In this document: positions 26,424 through 35,150 of the stretch, one piece after another | Layout: every line of letters begins with the position of its first letter | How positions within the stretch are numbered: position 1 is the first letter of the stretch | Assembly: GCF_900240275.1 (NCBI RefSeq) | Contig: NZ_LT964761.1 | Location: 1,205,246-1,269,245, forward strand | DNA from: [Lactobacillus] timonensis | GTDB taxonomy: Bacteria; Bacillota; Bacilli; Lactobacillales; Lactobacillaceae | Direction of reading: 5' to 3' | DNA: 64,000 bases | Notes under the pieces: generated by a model | What the model was told of the DNA's origin: nothing | What the model saw: the letters and a program-made list of their open reading frames with translations, nothing else | Databases searched by the model: none | Program-made: the position numbers and the translations under genes

Positions 26424-27323
26424 ATGAACACAAATTTACGGCAGGAATTTCCCGCAATTAAAATTCTCAAAGATGAGCCGCTCTCCAAGTACACCTTTAC
26501 CCATACGGGTGGCAATGCTGACTGGTTGGCACTGCCAACGACGGTCGATCAGGTTCAGCAGTTAGTTAGCTATTGTACAGCTCACCAGTTGCCACTCACC
26601 GTTCTGGGGAATGCTAGCAACTTAATTGTTAAGGATGGCGGCATTGATGGATTGGTGATCATTACTACCGAACTGACAAAGATTACTGTTCGCGGCAACC
26701 AGGTTGAGGCGCAGGCGGGGGCTGCTTACATTGATGTCACCAAAGCCGCCCGTGATGCTGCTTTGACCGGCCTGGAGTTTGCTGCGGGAATTCCAGGCAG
26801 TGTCGGCGGAGCAGTCTTTATGAATGCTGGTGCTTATGGTGGTGAGACACGTTTCGTTGTTAGTGCGGCAACTGTGCTTTTACCAACCGGCGAAGTGCGG
26901 ACTTTTAACAATGACCAACTTGCTTTCGGCTACCGTCATAGTGTTGTTCAGGATAACCAGGGAATTGTTTTAGCTGCCACTTTTGCCCTCCAGCCAGGTG
27001 ATCAAGAAAAAATTAGTAACAAGATGAATGAGCTGAATACTCGGCGAGCAGCTCGTCAACCGCTGGAATTACCATCTTGCGGAAGTGTCTTTAAGCGGCC
27101 AACTGGTTACTATGCTGGCAAACTGATTCACGATGCAGGCTTGCAAGGGTACACCGTTGGGGGCGCACAGGTTTCAACGAAACACGCTGGTTTTATTGTC
27201 AACGTTAACCACGGGACTGCCGCTGACTACCAGGCGGTAATCAAACACGTCCAGGATACCGTTAAGGAAAAATATGGGGTTCAATTGCAGCGAGAAGTTC
27301 GGATAATCGGCCGTGACAAATAA
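26424..27323 (+). CDS. murB: UDP-N-acetylenolpyruvoylglucosamine reductase
   Basis: A FAD enzyme that reduces UDP-GlcNAc-enolpyruvate to UDP-MurNAc in peptidoglycan synthesis. The 299 residues match type IIb MurB: FAD motifs [18 protein letters not shown] and [26 protein letters not shown], and the proton donor Ser in [14 protein letters not shown] 26424 follows TAGGAGAT. It is monocistronic, with terminator 27343-27372. This single gene lies in the same relative place before cdaA in other lactobacilli. Confidence 0.97.
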   Translation: MNTNLRQEFPAIKILKDEPLSKYTFTHTGGNADWLALPTTVDQVQQLVSYCTAHQLPLTVLGNASNLIVKDGGIDGLVIITTELTKITVRGNQVEAQAGAAYIDVTKAARDAALTGLEFAAGIPGSVGGAVFMNAGAYGGETRFVVSAATVLLPTGEVRTFNNDQLAFGYRHSVVQDNQGIVLAATFALQPGDQEKISNKMNELNTRRAARQPLELPSCGSVFKRPTGYYAGKLIHDAGLQGYTVGGAQVSTKHAGFIVNVNHGTAADYQAVIKHVQDTVKEKYGVQLQREVRIIGRDK

Positions 27324-27342
27324 TAAATACTCAATAAACGAG

Positions 27343-27375
27343 AAAACCGCCATCCCTTGAGATGGCGGTTTTGTT
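27343..27375. terminator. intrinsic terminator after murB
   Basis: AAAACCGCCATC (27343-27354) pairs perfectly with GATGGCGGTTTT (27361-27372); flanking A and T bases let it also serve the convergent DUF4870 gene. Confidence 0.9.
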
Positions 27376-27388
27376 GTATGTTACTCAT

Positions 27389-27763
27389 TTATTCGACAAA
27401 AATTTTGACAGCCATTGCAATGTTGTAGATAAAACTGATCAAGGCTGCAAGAATCGTGACTGCACAAAGGGTAACAGTCAGCCATCCCATGGAGACACCA
27501 ACGTAATGGACAGAGTTGCCAAGAGAGACATGACCACTGGCAGTTCCAACAATACCAAGGATGATCAGGAAAACGAGGCCGATCAGTGCCGGAATCAGTT
27601 GTGACCAGAAGGCCTGCTTAGCGTGACGCTTAACAAAGGGGTTGGCAGCACCAATAATCCACACGATCAGTGGAAAGACAACCGGCATGAAAATGATGCT
27701 TACGTATGCTAATGCCGCGATGATGCGGTTAGCGGTAGATGGTACCAAGTGTTCGTTGTTCAT
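27389..27763 (-). CDS. DUF4870 family membrane protein
   Basis: A 124-residue protein with three to four hydrophobic helices (about 15-37, 50-72 and 87-120) and the FVKRHAKQAFWSQ segment typical of DUF4870. Function is unknown; the family is a small Tic20-like membrane group. ATG 27763 follows AAAGGAGG. It is transcribed toward murB and ends at the shared terminator. Confidence 0.85.
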   Translation of the reverse strand: MNNEHLVPSTANRIIAALAYVSIIFMPVVFPLIVWIIGAANPFVKRHAKQAFWSQLIPALIGLVFLIILGIVGTASGHVSLGNSVHYVGVSMGWLTVTLCAVTILAALISFIYNIAMAVKIFVE

Positions 27764-27835
27764 TTTAAGAATCCTCCTTTCGTCGCTTTTCGGTTAACGT
27801 TACAATAACATTTTTAATTATAAAATACTAGTTAA

Positions 27836-28495
27836 TCAGTCGTCTACCGGGTAACCAGCGATGACGTGAATTAAGTAAACCAAGATTAACTGGGTGATGG
27901 TTAGAATAATGACAAATTGGATCATTTCTGCGTTCCACATGCGTAATAGTTGTTTGATAAACCAACCAGGTGTCATCAGTATGTATAGCGAATGAAGCCG
28001 GAGAAAACGGCCAATGTAGATGCCCACGCTGGAAATAAATGAGCAGCAGCTAATCCATACGAGCCGCCATTGCAGGTGGCGAGGAGTAGTCATCATGGTT
28101 AGCAACCTGCTGGTTTGCAGCAGGGAAATCGCACCGAATAGCGCACAAGCAAAAGCACTGATGACCATTAGTGAAAACATTAACCACGTATGTGGGTCGC
28201 TTCTAAGAATCCCTGAGATACTTGTATGCGGATGTAACCAGGCAAGATGAAATAAATCAGTCATTACATAAGGAGCGTTAGGATAAAAGACGACCCATAA
28301 AATTAGCAGGACCCAGAAGGCCAACGAACGGCGGTCTGCAAAATGGCGTAATTGAAAGCCTAGTTCAATAGGAACATATGCTAAGAAGACGTTAAAGGCC
28401 ATAAAATTGTAAGGTAATTTCATCACTAGCTTGAGTAATATGATCCAACCGAGTAAGAAAAGACGGATTTGCCAATTTGTACTTATTCTCTTCAT
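27836..28495 (-). CDS. DUF1361 family membrane protein
   Basis: A 219-residue protein with six to seven hydrophobic helices. The motif VFYPNAPYVMTDLFHL (about 69-84) is the hallmark of DUF1361. Function is unknown. ATG 28495 is preceded by GGAGGGAATGGAGGAAAG, with AGGAAAG about 5 bases away. It is divergent from cdaA, with about 120 bases between. Confidence 0.88.
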   Translation of the reverse strand: MKRISTNWQIRLFLLGWIILLKLVMKLPYNFMAFNVFLAYVPIELGFQLRHFADRRSLAFWVLLILWVVFYPNAPYVMTDLFHLAWLHPHTSISGILRSDPHTWLMFSLMVISAFACALFGAISLLQTSRLLTMMTTPRHLQWRLVWISCCSFISSVGIYIGRFLRLHSLYILMTPGWFIKQLLRMWNAEMIQFVIILTITQLILVYLIHVIAGYPVDD

Positions 28496-28615
28496 TTTCT
28501 TTCCTCCATTCCCTCCATGTTACCAGAGTTTCCCAGACCCGGCGGTGAATGTTTTCGGTCAGGAGAGTAGGGATGATGATATAATATGAAAGTGATATTA
28601 ACTGGAGGCATTGCA

Positions 28616-29464
28616 ATGCAGATTTTTTCGTCATTGCTGACTTGGCATTCGCTCGTCAGCTTAGTTGACATTCTTTTTATTTGGCTGCTGATCTACGAAA
28701 TGCTCCTCCTAGTCCGAGGAACGAAGGCGGTTCAGCTTTTTCGGGGAATAATTATCATCCTCGTCATCAAGCTGATCAGCTGGTATGTCGGCCTGAGCAC
28801 CGTTTCGTGGCTGATGGATCAGATCATCAACTGGGGTGTCATCGCAATCGTTGTTATTTTTCAGCCAGAAATACGACGGGGACTCGAACGACTCGGTCGT
28901 GGAAATGTTTTCACTCATAAGCACAGTGGAAACGCCGAGGCAGAGGACTTGATTCAGCAACTTGATAAGGCAATCCAATACATGTCGAAACGCCGGATTG
29001 GGGCCTTGATTAGTATTCAGATGGATACCGGGCTCGAAGAATATATCGAAACGGGGATCCCGCTTGACGCAAAGGTAACGGGAGCATTGTTAATCAATAC
29101 CTTTATCCCCAATACGCCGCTCCATGACGGGGCGGTCATTATTAAGGATGACCGGATTGCTGTTGCTGCGGCTTATTTGCCATTGTCTGATAGCAAGCTG
29201 ATCCCTAAGGAGTTGGGGACGCGTCATAGGGCAGCGGTCGGTATCAGTGAAGTGACCGATGCGCTAACTATCGTCATTTCGGAAGAAACTGGCGAGGTCT
29301 CTCTGACAAAGGATAATGAACTGATGCGTAACATGTCGCAAAAGGATTATATTAAGTTCATGCGTTCGCAACTTTACAGTCATACGGAAGAAACTTCGAG
29401 TAGTTGGGTTGTGGGTGCCTTCGGGCGCCTCTTCGGCAGAGGAGGTGGCAGCGATGAAAAGTAA
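28616..29464 (+). CDS. cdaA: diadenylate cyclase CdaA
   Basis: Makes c-di-AMP from two ATP; the signal controls potassium and osmolyte uptake and cell-wall homeostasis. The 282 residues have three N-terminal membrane helices and a DAC domain with PLHDGAVII (DGA motif) and GTRHRAAVGISEV (RHR motif), both needed for catalysis. ATG 28616 is preferred because AACTGGAGG precedes it; the frame upstream to 28586 has no ribosome binding site. It leads the operon cdaA-cdaR-glmM, overlapping cdaR by 11 bases. Confidence 0.97.
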   Translation: MQIFSSLLTWHSLVSLVDILFIWLLIYEMLLLVRGTKAVQLFRGIIIILVIKLISWYVGLSTVSWLMDQIINWGVIAIVVIFQPEIRRGLERLGRGNVFTHKHSGNAEAEDLIQQLDKAIQYMSKRRIGALISIQMDTGLEEYIETGIPLDAKVTGALLINTFIPNTPLHDGAVIIKDDRIAVAAAYLPLSDSKLIPKELGTRHRAAVGISEVTDALTIVISEETGEVSLTKDNELMRNMSQKDYIKFMRSQLYSHTEETSSSWVVGAFGRLFGRGGGSDEK

Positions 29465-30305
29465 TCGCAATAATGATTCCTTCTTTAGTAACATCTGGGT
29501 TTTGCGGATCTCGTCGCTGATTTTGGCACTTTTCTTATTCGTTTACGTTAACGGAAGTAAGGACGGTTTTTTGCGGCAAAATACGCGAACTGGTAACAAC
29601 AGCGCTTTGATGTCGAACCGGTCGGCCACAATCAAGATGCCCCTGCAGCTAAAAGTTAACAGCCAGCGTTATGTGATTACTGGCTACCCACAATATGTTC
29701 GGGTGAAGGTTAGTGGGCCATCAGCGCTGGTGACGACGACCGTTAACACCCAAAACTTTAAAGTTTATGCCGACCTTTCCAACCTAGGAGTGGGGCACCA
29801 TACGATCAAGTTACGAACATCGGGATTGAATTCTGAATTGCGGACTGCATTGACACCAGAGAAGATTAAAGTTAATATTCAACCCCGGGCAACGACTACT
29901 GTTCCTGTTGAGGTGCGTTTAAGTTCAAAGAGCGTTAACGGCGGCTATGAAGTTGGGACACCGAAGAGTTCGATGACCAACGTCCAGGTCAGCGGTGCCC
30001 GTGATGAAGTGCGGCGTGTGGCCAAGGTAGTGGCAGAAGTCAACGTTCCTAAGGATGCTACTAGTGACCTTCACCGCCAGGTAACGCTGCAGGCACTGGA
30101 TAAACACGGACATATTCTCAACGTTATTATCAGTCCAAACAGTGTCAGCGTAACCGTGCCGATCAGTTCAAACGGGATGGCAAGCAGTAGTAACAAGGAA
30201 ACGTCGTCTGACAGTTCGAATAGTTCGTCGGCAAAGGATAATCAAAATAACGACGATAGTAGCACGGAAAGCAGTAATGCTAACTCGACCAGCAATAATA
30301 ACTAA
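29454..30305 (+). CDS. cdaR: CdaA regulatory protein CdaR (YbbR domains)
   Basis: A membrane-anchored modulator of CdaA. The 283 residues have one N-terminal membrane helix (about 14-31) and extracellular YbbR repeats (for example LKVNSQRYVITGYPQYVRVKVSGPSALV and VEVRLSSKSVNGGYEVG). An approximately 40-residue Ser/Asn/Asp-rich tail follows and may span the wall. ATG 29454 follows AGAGGAGGTGGCAGCG and lies inside the cdaA end, so translation is coupled. CdaR and GlmM are known to bind CdaA, which explains the gene order. Confidence 0.95.
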   Translation: MKSNRNNDSFFSNIWVLRISSLILALFLFVYVNGSKDGFLRQNTRTGNNSALMSNRSATIKMPLQLKVNSQRYVITGYPQYVRVKVSGPSALVTTTVNTQNFKVYADLSNLGVGHHTIKLRTSGLNSELRTALTPEKIKVNIQPRATTTVPVEVRLSSKSVNGGYEVGTPKSSMTNVQVSGARDEVRRVAKVVAEVNVPKDATSDLHRQVTLQALDKHGHILNVIISPNSVSVTVPISSNGMASSSNKETSSDSSNSSSAKDNQNNDDSSTESSNANSTSNNN

Positions 30306-30331
30306 CAACTTAAGAAACGAGGATATTGATA

Positions 30332-31687
30332 ATGGATTTAAAATATTTTGGTACGGATGGTGTTCGCGGTGTAGCGAACGAAGACCTTAGTCCTGAACTA
30401 GCTTTTAAGTTGGGACGGACAGGCGGTTACGTGTTAACTCAGCATTCTGAGCGTAAGCAGCCACAGGTGCTGGTTTCACGAGATACCCGTATTTCTGGGC
30501 AAATGCTGGAAAACGCGTTGGTAGCCGGACTGCTGTCTGTCGGCATCGAAGTGCTGCGACTTGGCGTTGTTACCACCCCAGGCGTAGCCTACTTAGTTCG
30601 CGCCCAGGAAGCTGATGCTGGGGTAATGATTACTGCCTCTCATAACCCAATTAAGTACAATGGGATTAAGTTCTTTGGCTCAGATGGTTTTAAGCTTTCT
30701 GATGAGATGGAAGCCGAAATTGAAACGTTGCTGGATGCATCAGCTGACCGTCTGCCGCGACCATCAGCAGAAGGTTTGGGATCAGTTGAGGACTACCGCG
30801 AAGGCGGTTTGAAGTATGTTTCATTCTTAGAGCAAACGGTTTCGACCGACTTAAGTGGTTTGAAGATTGTCGTTGACGCTGCTAACGGTGCGACGAGTCC
30901 CTTTGTTTCCAACCTCTTTGCGGACTTAAACGTTAACTTCAGTACCATCAATGATACGCCAAACGGGTTAAATACCAACCTCAACTGTGGTTCAACGCAT
31001 CCTAAATCCTTACAAAAGGCAGTGGTTGAACAGGGAGCTGACATGGGAGTTGCCTTTGACGGTGATGGTGACCGTTGCATTGCGGTTGATGCGGATGGCA
31101 ACCTCATTAATGGTGACAAGGTGATGTATATCTGCGGCGCTGCCATGGACGAAAAGGGTAAGCTGAAAAAGGACACCATTGTCACTACTGTCATGTCCAA
31201 CATGGGGATGTACAAGGCAATGGAAGCCAATGAAATGCATGGTGTACGGACAAAAGTTGGCGACCGTTACGTTGTGGAGGAAATGTTAAAGGATGGCTAT
31301 AACCTTGGTGGTGAACAGTCAGGGCACGTTGTCTTCCTTGATTACAATACAACGGGTGACGGGATGCTGACGGCATTACAGTTAATGTCTGTGGTGGCAT
31401 CTTCTGGACAGACACTGGCTGAGCTTGCAGCCCCGGTTCATGATTACCCGCAGGAGCTAGTTAACGTTAAGGTCGAGAATAAGAAGGCAGCGATGAAGAA
31501 CGAAACGCTACTGGCAGCCATTGATAAGGTAGAACACCGGCTTCACGGTGACGGACGGGTACTGGTACGGGCTAGCGGTACTGAACCACTGATTCGTATT
31601 ATGGCAGAGGCCCCAACCAAGGAGCAATGCCATGATATTGTGACCGAGATATTCGAAGTGGCGAAGGCCACAGTTGGTGTTGAATAG
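30332..31687 (+). CDS. glmM: phosphoglucosamine mutase
   Basis: Converts glucosamine 6-phosphate to glucosamine 1-phosphate for UDP-GlcNAc synthesis; in related bacteria GlmM also binds and inhibits CdaA. The 451 residues show the phospho-Ser loop [17 protein letters not shown], the metal loop [13 protein letters not shown] and the C-terminal phosphate-binding [17 protein letters not shown] 30332 follows GAGGATATTGATA. It ends the cdaA operon at terminator 31701-31747. Confidence 0.97.
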   Translation: MDLKYFGTDGVRGVANEDLSPELAFKLGRTGGYVLTQHSERKQPQVLVSRDTRISGQMLENALVAGLLSVGIEVLRLGVVTTPGVAYLVRAQEADAGVMITASHNPIKYNGIKFFGSDGFKLSDEMEAEIETLLDASADRLPRPSAEGLGSVEDYREGGLKYVSFLEQTVSTDLSGLKIVVDAANGATSPFVSNLFADLNVNFSTINDTPNGLNTNLNCGSTHPKSLQKAVVEQGADMGVAFDGDGDRCIAVDADGNLINGDKVMYICGAAMDEKGKLKKDTIVTTVMSNMGMYKAMEANEMHGVRTKVGDRYVVEEMLKDGYNLGGEQSGHVVFLDYNTTGDGMLTALQLMSVVASSGQTLAELAAPVHDYPQELVNVKVENKKAAMKNETLLAAIDKVEHRLHGDGRVLVRASGTEPLIRIMAEAPTKEQCHDIVTEIFEVAKATVGVE

Positions 31688-31700
31688 AAGATGAAATAAT

Positions 31701-31747
31701 CGTGTTTGCTAGATCACTGATTGGTTGACATTAGCAAACGCGTTTTT
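31701..31747 (+). terminator. intrinsic terminator after glmM
   Basis: CGTGTTTGCTA (31701-31711) pairs with TAGCAAACGCG (31732-31742), followed by TTTTT. glmS is therefore a separate unit. Confidence 0.88.
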
Positions 31748-31828
31748 GTATCATGTTACCTGGTTTCTAAATTATAAAAAGCTAATAATTTTCTATTTGA
31801 ATGGACTTAAAAGTAAAGGGTGAACATT

Positions 31829-33655
31829 ATGTGCGGAATTGTTGGTGTTACCGGGAACAAGCGAAGTGTTAACATCTTGCTCAACGGTCTCAAATCCTTG
31901 GAATATCGAGGATATGACTCAGCAGGTATCTATGTCAATGACCAGGAAGGACACGACTACCTTGTTAAGCGGACCGGCCGAATCAAGAACTTGGAGCAGG
32001 CGATCAACGAGCAAGGGGATGTTCACGGGACTGCCGGGATCGGTCACACGCGTTGGGCAACGCACGGGGAACCGAGTGAAGCCAATGCCCACCCGCAGTT
32101 CTCTAATGATGACCGTTTTTATCTGGTGCACAACGGGGTTATTGAAAACTACCAGCAATTAAAGAGCGAATACCTGGCAGATGTCGACTTCAAGAGCCAG
32201 ACGGATACGGAAGTGATTGTCCAACTGGTTGACCGTTTTGTGGTTAATAACCACATGGATACTCGTAGTGCCATGCTGAAGGTTTTGCGATTAATCAGTA
32301 GTGATTCATCATATGCTTTCGTTTTGATGGACCGTCAACAACCGGACACACTCTTTGTTGCAAAAAATAAGAGCCCGTTGCTGATCGGGCTAGGTGATGG
32401 TTACAACATGGCTGGCTCTGACGCAATGTCCATGATTAAAGAGACTAACCGCTTCATGGAGTTGGAAGACCATGAATTGGTTATTGTTAAGCCAGACCAC
32501 ATTTCCATTACCAGTTTTGATGGTGAGGAAAAGAAGCGTCAGCCATTTACAGTGGACATGGACCCATCAGCTGCTGATAAGGGTGCTTACCCGTTCTACA
32601 TGCTTAAGGAAATTGATGAGCAGCCGGCGGTAATGCGCCGATTGGTGTCTGAATATCTACCAGCGGATGGTAAGCCGCAAGTTGAAGATGCCCTACTGGA
32701 ATCAATGGCATCATCCGACCACCTGTACATCATTGGCGCCGGGACTAGTTATCACGCTGGTTTGGTTGCACAACGTGCTTTTGAAAAGCTGACAGGAATC
32801 CACACGTCTGTTCATATTTCATCAGAGTTTGCTTATGAGCACCCGTTGCTGTCTGAAAAGCCATTCTTTATCTTTTTATCGCAGAGTGGTGAAACGGCAG
32901 ATAGCCGCGAAGTACTGGTAAATGTCAAGAAACACCAGTGGCCAAGTTTGACGATCACTAACGTCGACAAGTCGACGCTCAGTCGGGAATCTTCGTTTAG
33001 TATGCTGATCTATGCTGGGCCGGAAATTGCGGTTGCGTCGACAAAGGCGTACACGGCACAAATTGCAGTACAGGCTATCTTGGCAAAAGCCCTTGGCATG
33101 AAGATGGGACAACAAGCAGCCGCTGACTTTGCCTTAAAGGAACAACTAGCAATTATTGCCAATGGAATGCAGGCAATCACCGACAGCAAGGATAAGATGG
33201 CCGAAATAGCCGCCCATTACCTGAGTAAGCCGCGGAATGCTTTCTATATTGGGCGGGGAATGGACTGGTCTGTGGCTTTGGAAGCGGCACTGAAATTGAA
33301 AGAAATTTCATACGTTCAGGCAGAAGGTTTCGCTTCTGGAGAACTGAAGCACGGAACGATTGCTCTGATTGAGAACCGGACGCCGGTAATTGGGCTCATC
33401 ACCCAGGACCGGACCGCTGGTTTAACCCGGTCCAACCTGGAAGAAACTGCATCCCGGGGAGCTGCTACACTGACGATTGTTTCGCGTCACCTAGCAAACG
33501 AAGACGATAATATTGTTTTGCCAGATGTGGATCCATTACTAACACCACTGTTAAGCGTTGTGCCAACTCAGCTGCTGGCTTACTACACTAGCCTGGGGAA
33601 AGGGTTAGATGTTGACAGGCCGCGTAACCTGGCTAAGTCTGTCACTGTTCAGTAG
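31829..33655 (+). CDS. glmS: glutamine--fructose-6-phosphate aminotransferase (isomerising)
   Basis: Makes glucosamine 6-phosphate, the substrate of GlmM. The start is ATG 31829 because Cys must be residue 2: the mature enzyme uses the N-terminal Cys of CGIVGVTG as nucleophile. The 608 residues comprise a glutaminase domain (about 1-220, with GHTRWATHG), two SIS sugar-isomerase domains (SQSGETADS and ASTKAYTAQ) and the C-terminal LAKSVTV. GGG at 31817-31821 is a modest ribosome binding site. No glmS ribozyme core was recognised in the 80-base leader. Confidence 0.97.
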   Translation: MCGIVGVTGNKRSVNILLNGLKSLEYRGYDSAGIYVNDQEGHDYLVKRTGRIKNLEQAINEQGDVHGTAGIGHTRWATHGEPSEANAHPQFSNDDRFYLVHNGVIENYQQLKSEYLADVDFKSQTDTEVIVQLVDRFVVNNHMDTRSAMLKVLRLISSDSSYAFVLMDRQQPDTLFVAKNKSPLLIGLGDGYNMAGSDAMSMIKETNRFMELEDHELVIVKPDHISITSFDGEEKKRQPFTVDMDPSAADKGAYPFYMLKEIDEQPAVMRRLVSEYLPADGKPQVEDALLESMASSDHLYIIGAGTSYHAGLVAQRAFEKLTGIHTSVHISSEFAYEHPLLSEKPFFIFLSQSGETADSREVLVNVKKHQWPSLTITNVDKSTLSRESSFSMLIYAGPEIAVASTKAYTAQIAVQAILAKALGMKMGQQAAADFALKEQLAIIANGMQAITDSKDKMAEIAAHYLSKPRNAFYIGRGMDWSVALEAALKLKEISYVQAEGFASGELKHGTIALIENRTPVIGLITQDRTAGLTRSNLEETASRGAATLTIVSRHLANEDDNIVLPDVDPLLTPLLSVVPTQLLAYYTSLGKGLDVDRPRNLAKSVTVQ

Positions 33656-33667
33656 GCGTGTTAATAA

Positions 33668-34582
33668 ATGATGAAGTTAATTGTCCGAATAATGGGGAAG
33701 GTGGCTATCGTAGTCGCCTTTTTCACTTTATTCTTAGCTACCCCAGTAAAGGCAGCGGGGCCTGGCAAGCAGGATACAGCGCCCATTCCAACCGTTTTTG
33801 TTCACGGGTTAAAGGGATCGGCAAAATCGACGAACGGGATGATTTCCTACTTCAGTCACCGTTATTATGGCGCCGCCCGAGTGCAAACTATCAATATTGA
33901 ACCCGATGGTGAGCTAAATGTTCAGGGTGAGTACCAAGAGATTGACCACCCGCTTATTCAGATCAACTTTGTTAACCGTAATGCTTCGATACCTCAGGAT
34001 AATATTTGGTTGGCCAAGGCTCTTCATTACATCAAAATCAAGGACGGGGTTGACCGGTATTATGCGGTGGGACATTCTGCAGGTTGTGTTACCTTACTGC
34101 AAACAGAAATGCTCTCCAGAAAACAATTGCCCATCATGGAAAAATTTGTCTCGGTTGCAGGTTGTTATAATGGCCTGTTAAAGGAAAATGATTTTCCACA
34201 TGCTGTTCATTTGGATGACCACTACCGGCCAGATCACTGGTATCAGGCGGATAGTCAGTACCCAGCATTTAAGACCCTCGTGCGCCAAGCAAAATACTTT
34301 CCCAAAGATGTTCAGGTGTTAAACATCTACGGTGACCTAGGAAACGGGACCAATTCTGATGGTAAGGTGACGACTCAGTCAGCGCTGTCGCTGAATTATA
34401 TCCTGCGTCACCAAATTCTGAAGGTCCAAAATGTTCGTTTTACAGGACCTCTTTACAAGCATAGTGGTTTGCGGAAGAGTCCGGCAGTTTACCAGTGCAT
34501 TGGCACCTTTCTCTGGCATCAGCAAGCACATAACGGGGCAATCATTCACCCGCAGCCGGAACCGACTTCAGCTCACAACTAG
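33668..34582 (+). CDS. DUF915 alpha/beta hydrolase, secreted (first of two)
   Basis: A 304-residue exported protein: signal peptide MMKLIVRIMGKVAIVVAFFT...PVKAAG (about 1-32) with an AXA-like site, then TVFVHGLKGS (oxyanion strand and HG motif) and the nucleophile elbow GHSAGCVTL. The family is found mainly in lactobacilli and related cocci and looks like cell-surface lipases or esterases; the substrate is unknown. A homologue lies at 52336-53175. The start is ATG 33668 or 33671; the ribosome binding site is weak, and only 12 bases separate it from glmS, so it may be co-transcribed. Confidence 0.88.
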   Translation: MMKLIVRIMGKVAIVVAFFTLFLATPVKAAGPGKQDTAPIPTVFVHGLKGSAKSTNGMISYFSHRYYGAARVQTINIEPDGELNVQGEYQEIDHPLIQINFVNRNASIPQDNIWLAKALHYIKIKDGVDRYYAVGHSAGCVTLLQTEMLSRKQLPIMEKFVSVAGCYNGLLKENDFPHAVHLDDHYRPDHWYQADSQYPAFKTLVRQAKYFPKDVQVLNIYGDLGNGTNSDGKVTTQSALSLNYILRHQILKVQNVRFTGPLYKHSGLRKSPAVYQCIGTFLWHQQAHNGAIIHPQPEPTSAHN

Positions 34583-34612
34583 GTGTAATTTCGAAAAAAA
34601 AGCAAATAATGT

Positions 34613-34641
34613 TTGACAGCGCTTACACGATCGGTTATTAT
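34613..34641 (+). promoter_or_regulatory. strong promoter embedded in a cre site
   Basis: TTGACA (34613-34618), a 17-base spacer and TATTAT (34636-34641) form a near-consensus promoter. TGACAGCGCTTACA (34614-34627) matches the CcpA cre consensus with one mismatch and overlaps the -35 box, so CcpA should repress it when sugar is plentiful. Confidence 0.8.
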
Positions 34642-34647
34642 AATGTC

Positions 34648-34729
34648 ATAAGGTATCAATATTACCTTCTAATCAATTCTCTTTCTCTCTTATGCCAATC
34701 ACCACCAATCTATGGTGGTGATTTTTTTA
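34648..34729 (+). ncRNA. candidate small regulatory RNA, CU-rich, about 82 nt
   Basis: The promoter at 34613-34641 drives only a short transcript that ends at a perfect 10-bp terminator hairpin (AATCACCACC / GGTGGTGATT, 34697-34723) with seven T. No reading frame of useful length with a start fits between. Hairpin AAGGTA / TACCTT (34650-34668) can alternate with CATAAG / CTTATG (34647-34652 and 34689-34694). Between them, 34677-34691 is an unpaired pyrimidine run TTCTCTTTCTCTCTT able to pair with purine-rich ribosome binding sites. This is the architecture of a trans-acting Firmicute sRNA under catabolite control. Function is inferred; I do not recognise a named family. Confidence 0.68.
34697..34729 (+). 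terminator. intrinsic terminator of the sRNA candidate
   Basis: AATCACCACC pairs with GGTGGTGATT around AATCTAT and is followed by TTTTTTT. Confidence 0.92.
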
Positions 34730-34786
34730 TTTGATGGATTTCTGTTGTAAAATACTTGTATTAATGAAAGGCAAGGCGAGAGTTGG

Positions 34787-35098
34787 ATGGAAAAGCAACA
34801 CGAAATCCTGGATATGATTGAGCAGATTACAAGGAATGATGGTAGTAAATACTACGAAATCGGCAATATGGTCCACAACGGGCGGGCTGAATTGGCGGCC
34901 GACAGGGGCTATATCAAGGAAGTGCGAATTCTTAAGCTGAATATTCCTCATTCGCAAACTGTTCAAAAATATGAAGATTTTATCAATAGTCACTACCAGA
35001 TGCAGCCGGAAAACCTGGATCATTGGGAAGAGTGGAAACGCACGCCGGAAGCAGACAAGCTGGTTAGTGAAATCATGAAGGAAAACCACCTATCTTAA
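34787..35098 (+). CDS. hypothetical protein, 103 residues
   Basis: A soluble acidic/basic mixed protein with no signal peptide or membrane helix. Segments EKQHEILDMIEQITRNDGS and DHWEEWKRTPEADKLVSEIM look helical and the centre is probably beta. I do not recognise a family. ATG 34787 is preceded by GCGAGAGTTGG, a weak ribosome binding site. It shares a bidirectional terminator (35105-35139) with the bile salt hydrolase gene. Confidence 0.75.
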   Translation: MEKQHEILDMIEQITRNDGSKYYEIGNMVHNGRAELAADRGYIKEVRILKLNIPHSQTVQKYEDFINSHYQMQPENLDHWEEWKRTPEADKLVSEIMKENHLS

Positions 35099-35104
35099 AA
35101 AGCC

Positions 35105-35139
35105 AGCCTCCACGTTTGGTTAATCCAAACATGGAGGCT
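35105..35139. terminator. bidirectional terminator
   Basis: AGCCTCCACGTTTGG pairs with CCAAACATGGAGGCT over 15 bases (one mismatch), with A bases before and TTTT after, between convergent genes. Confidence 0.9.
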
Positions 35140-35150
35140 GATTTTAGTTG

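Noticed and set aside
31748-31828. Possible glmS ribozyme before glmS
   Set aside because: The leader is only about 80 bases after the glmM terminator and I could not find the conserved ribozyme core.
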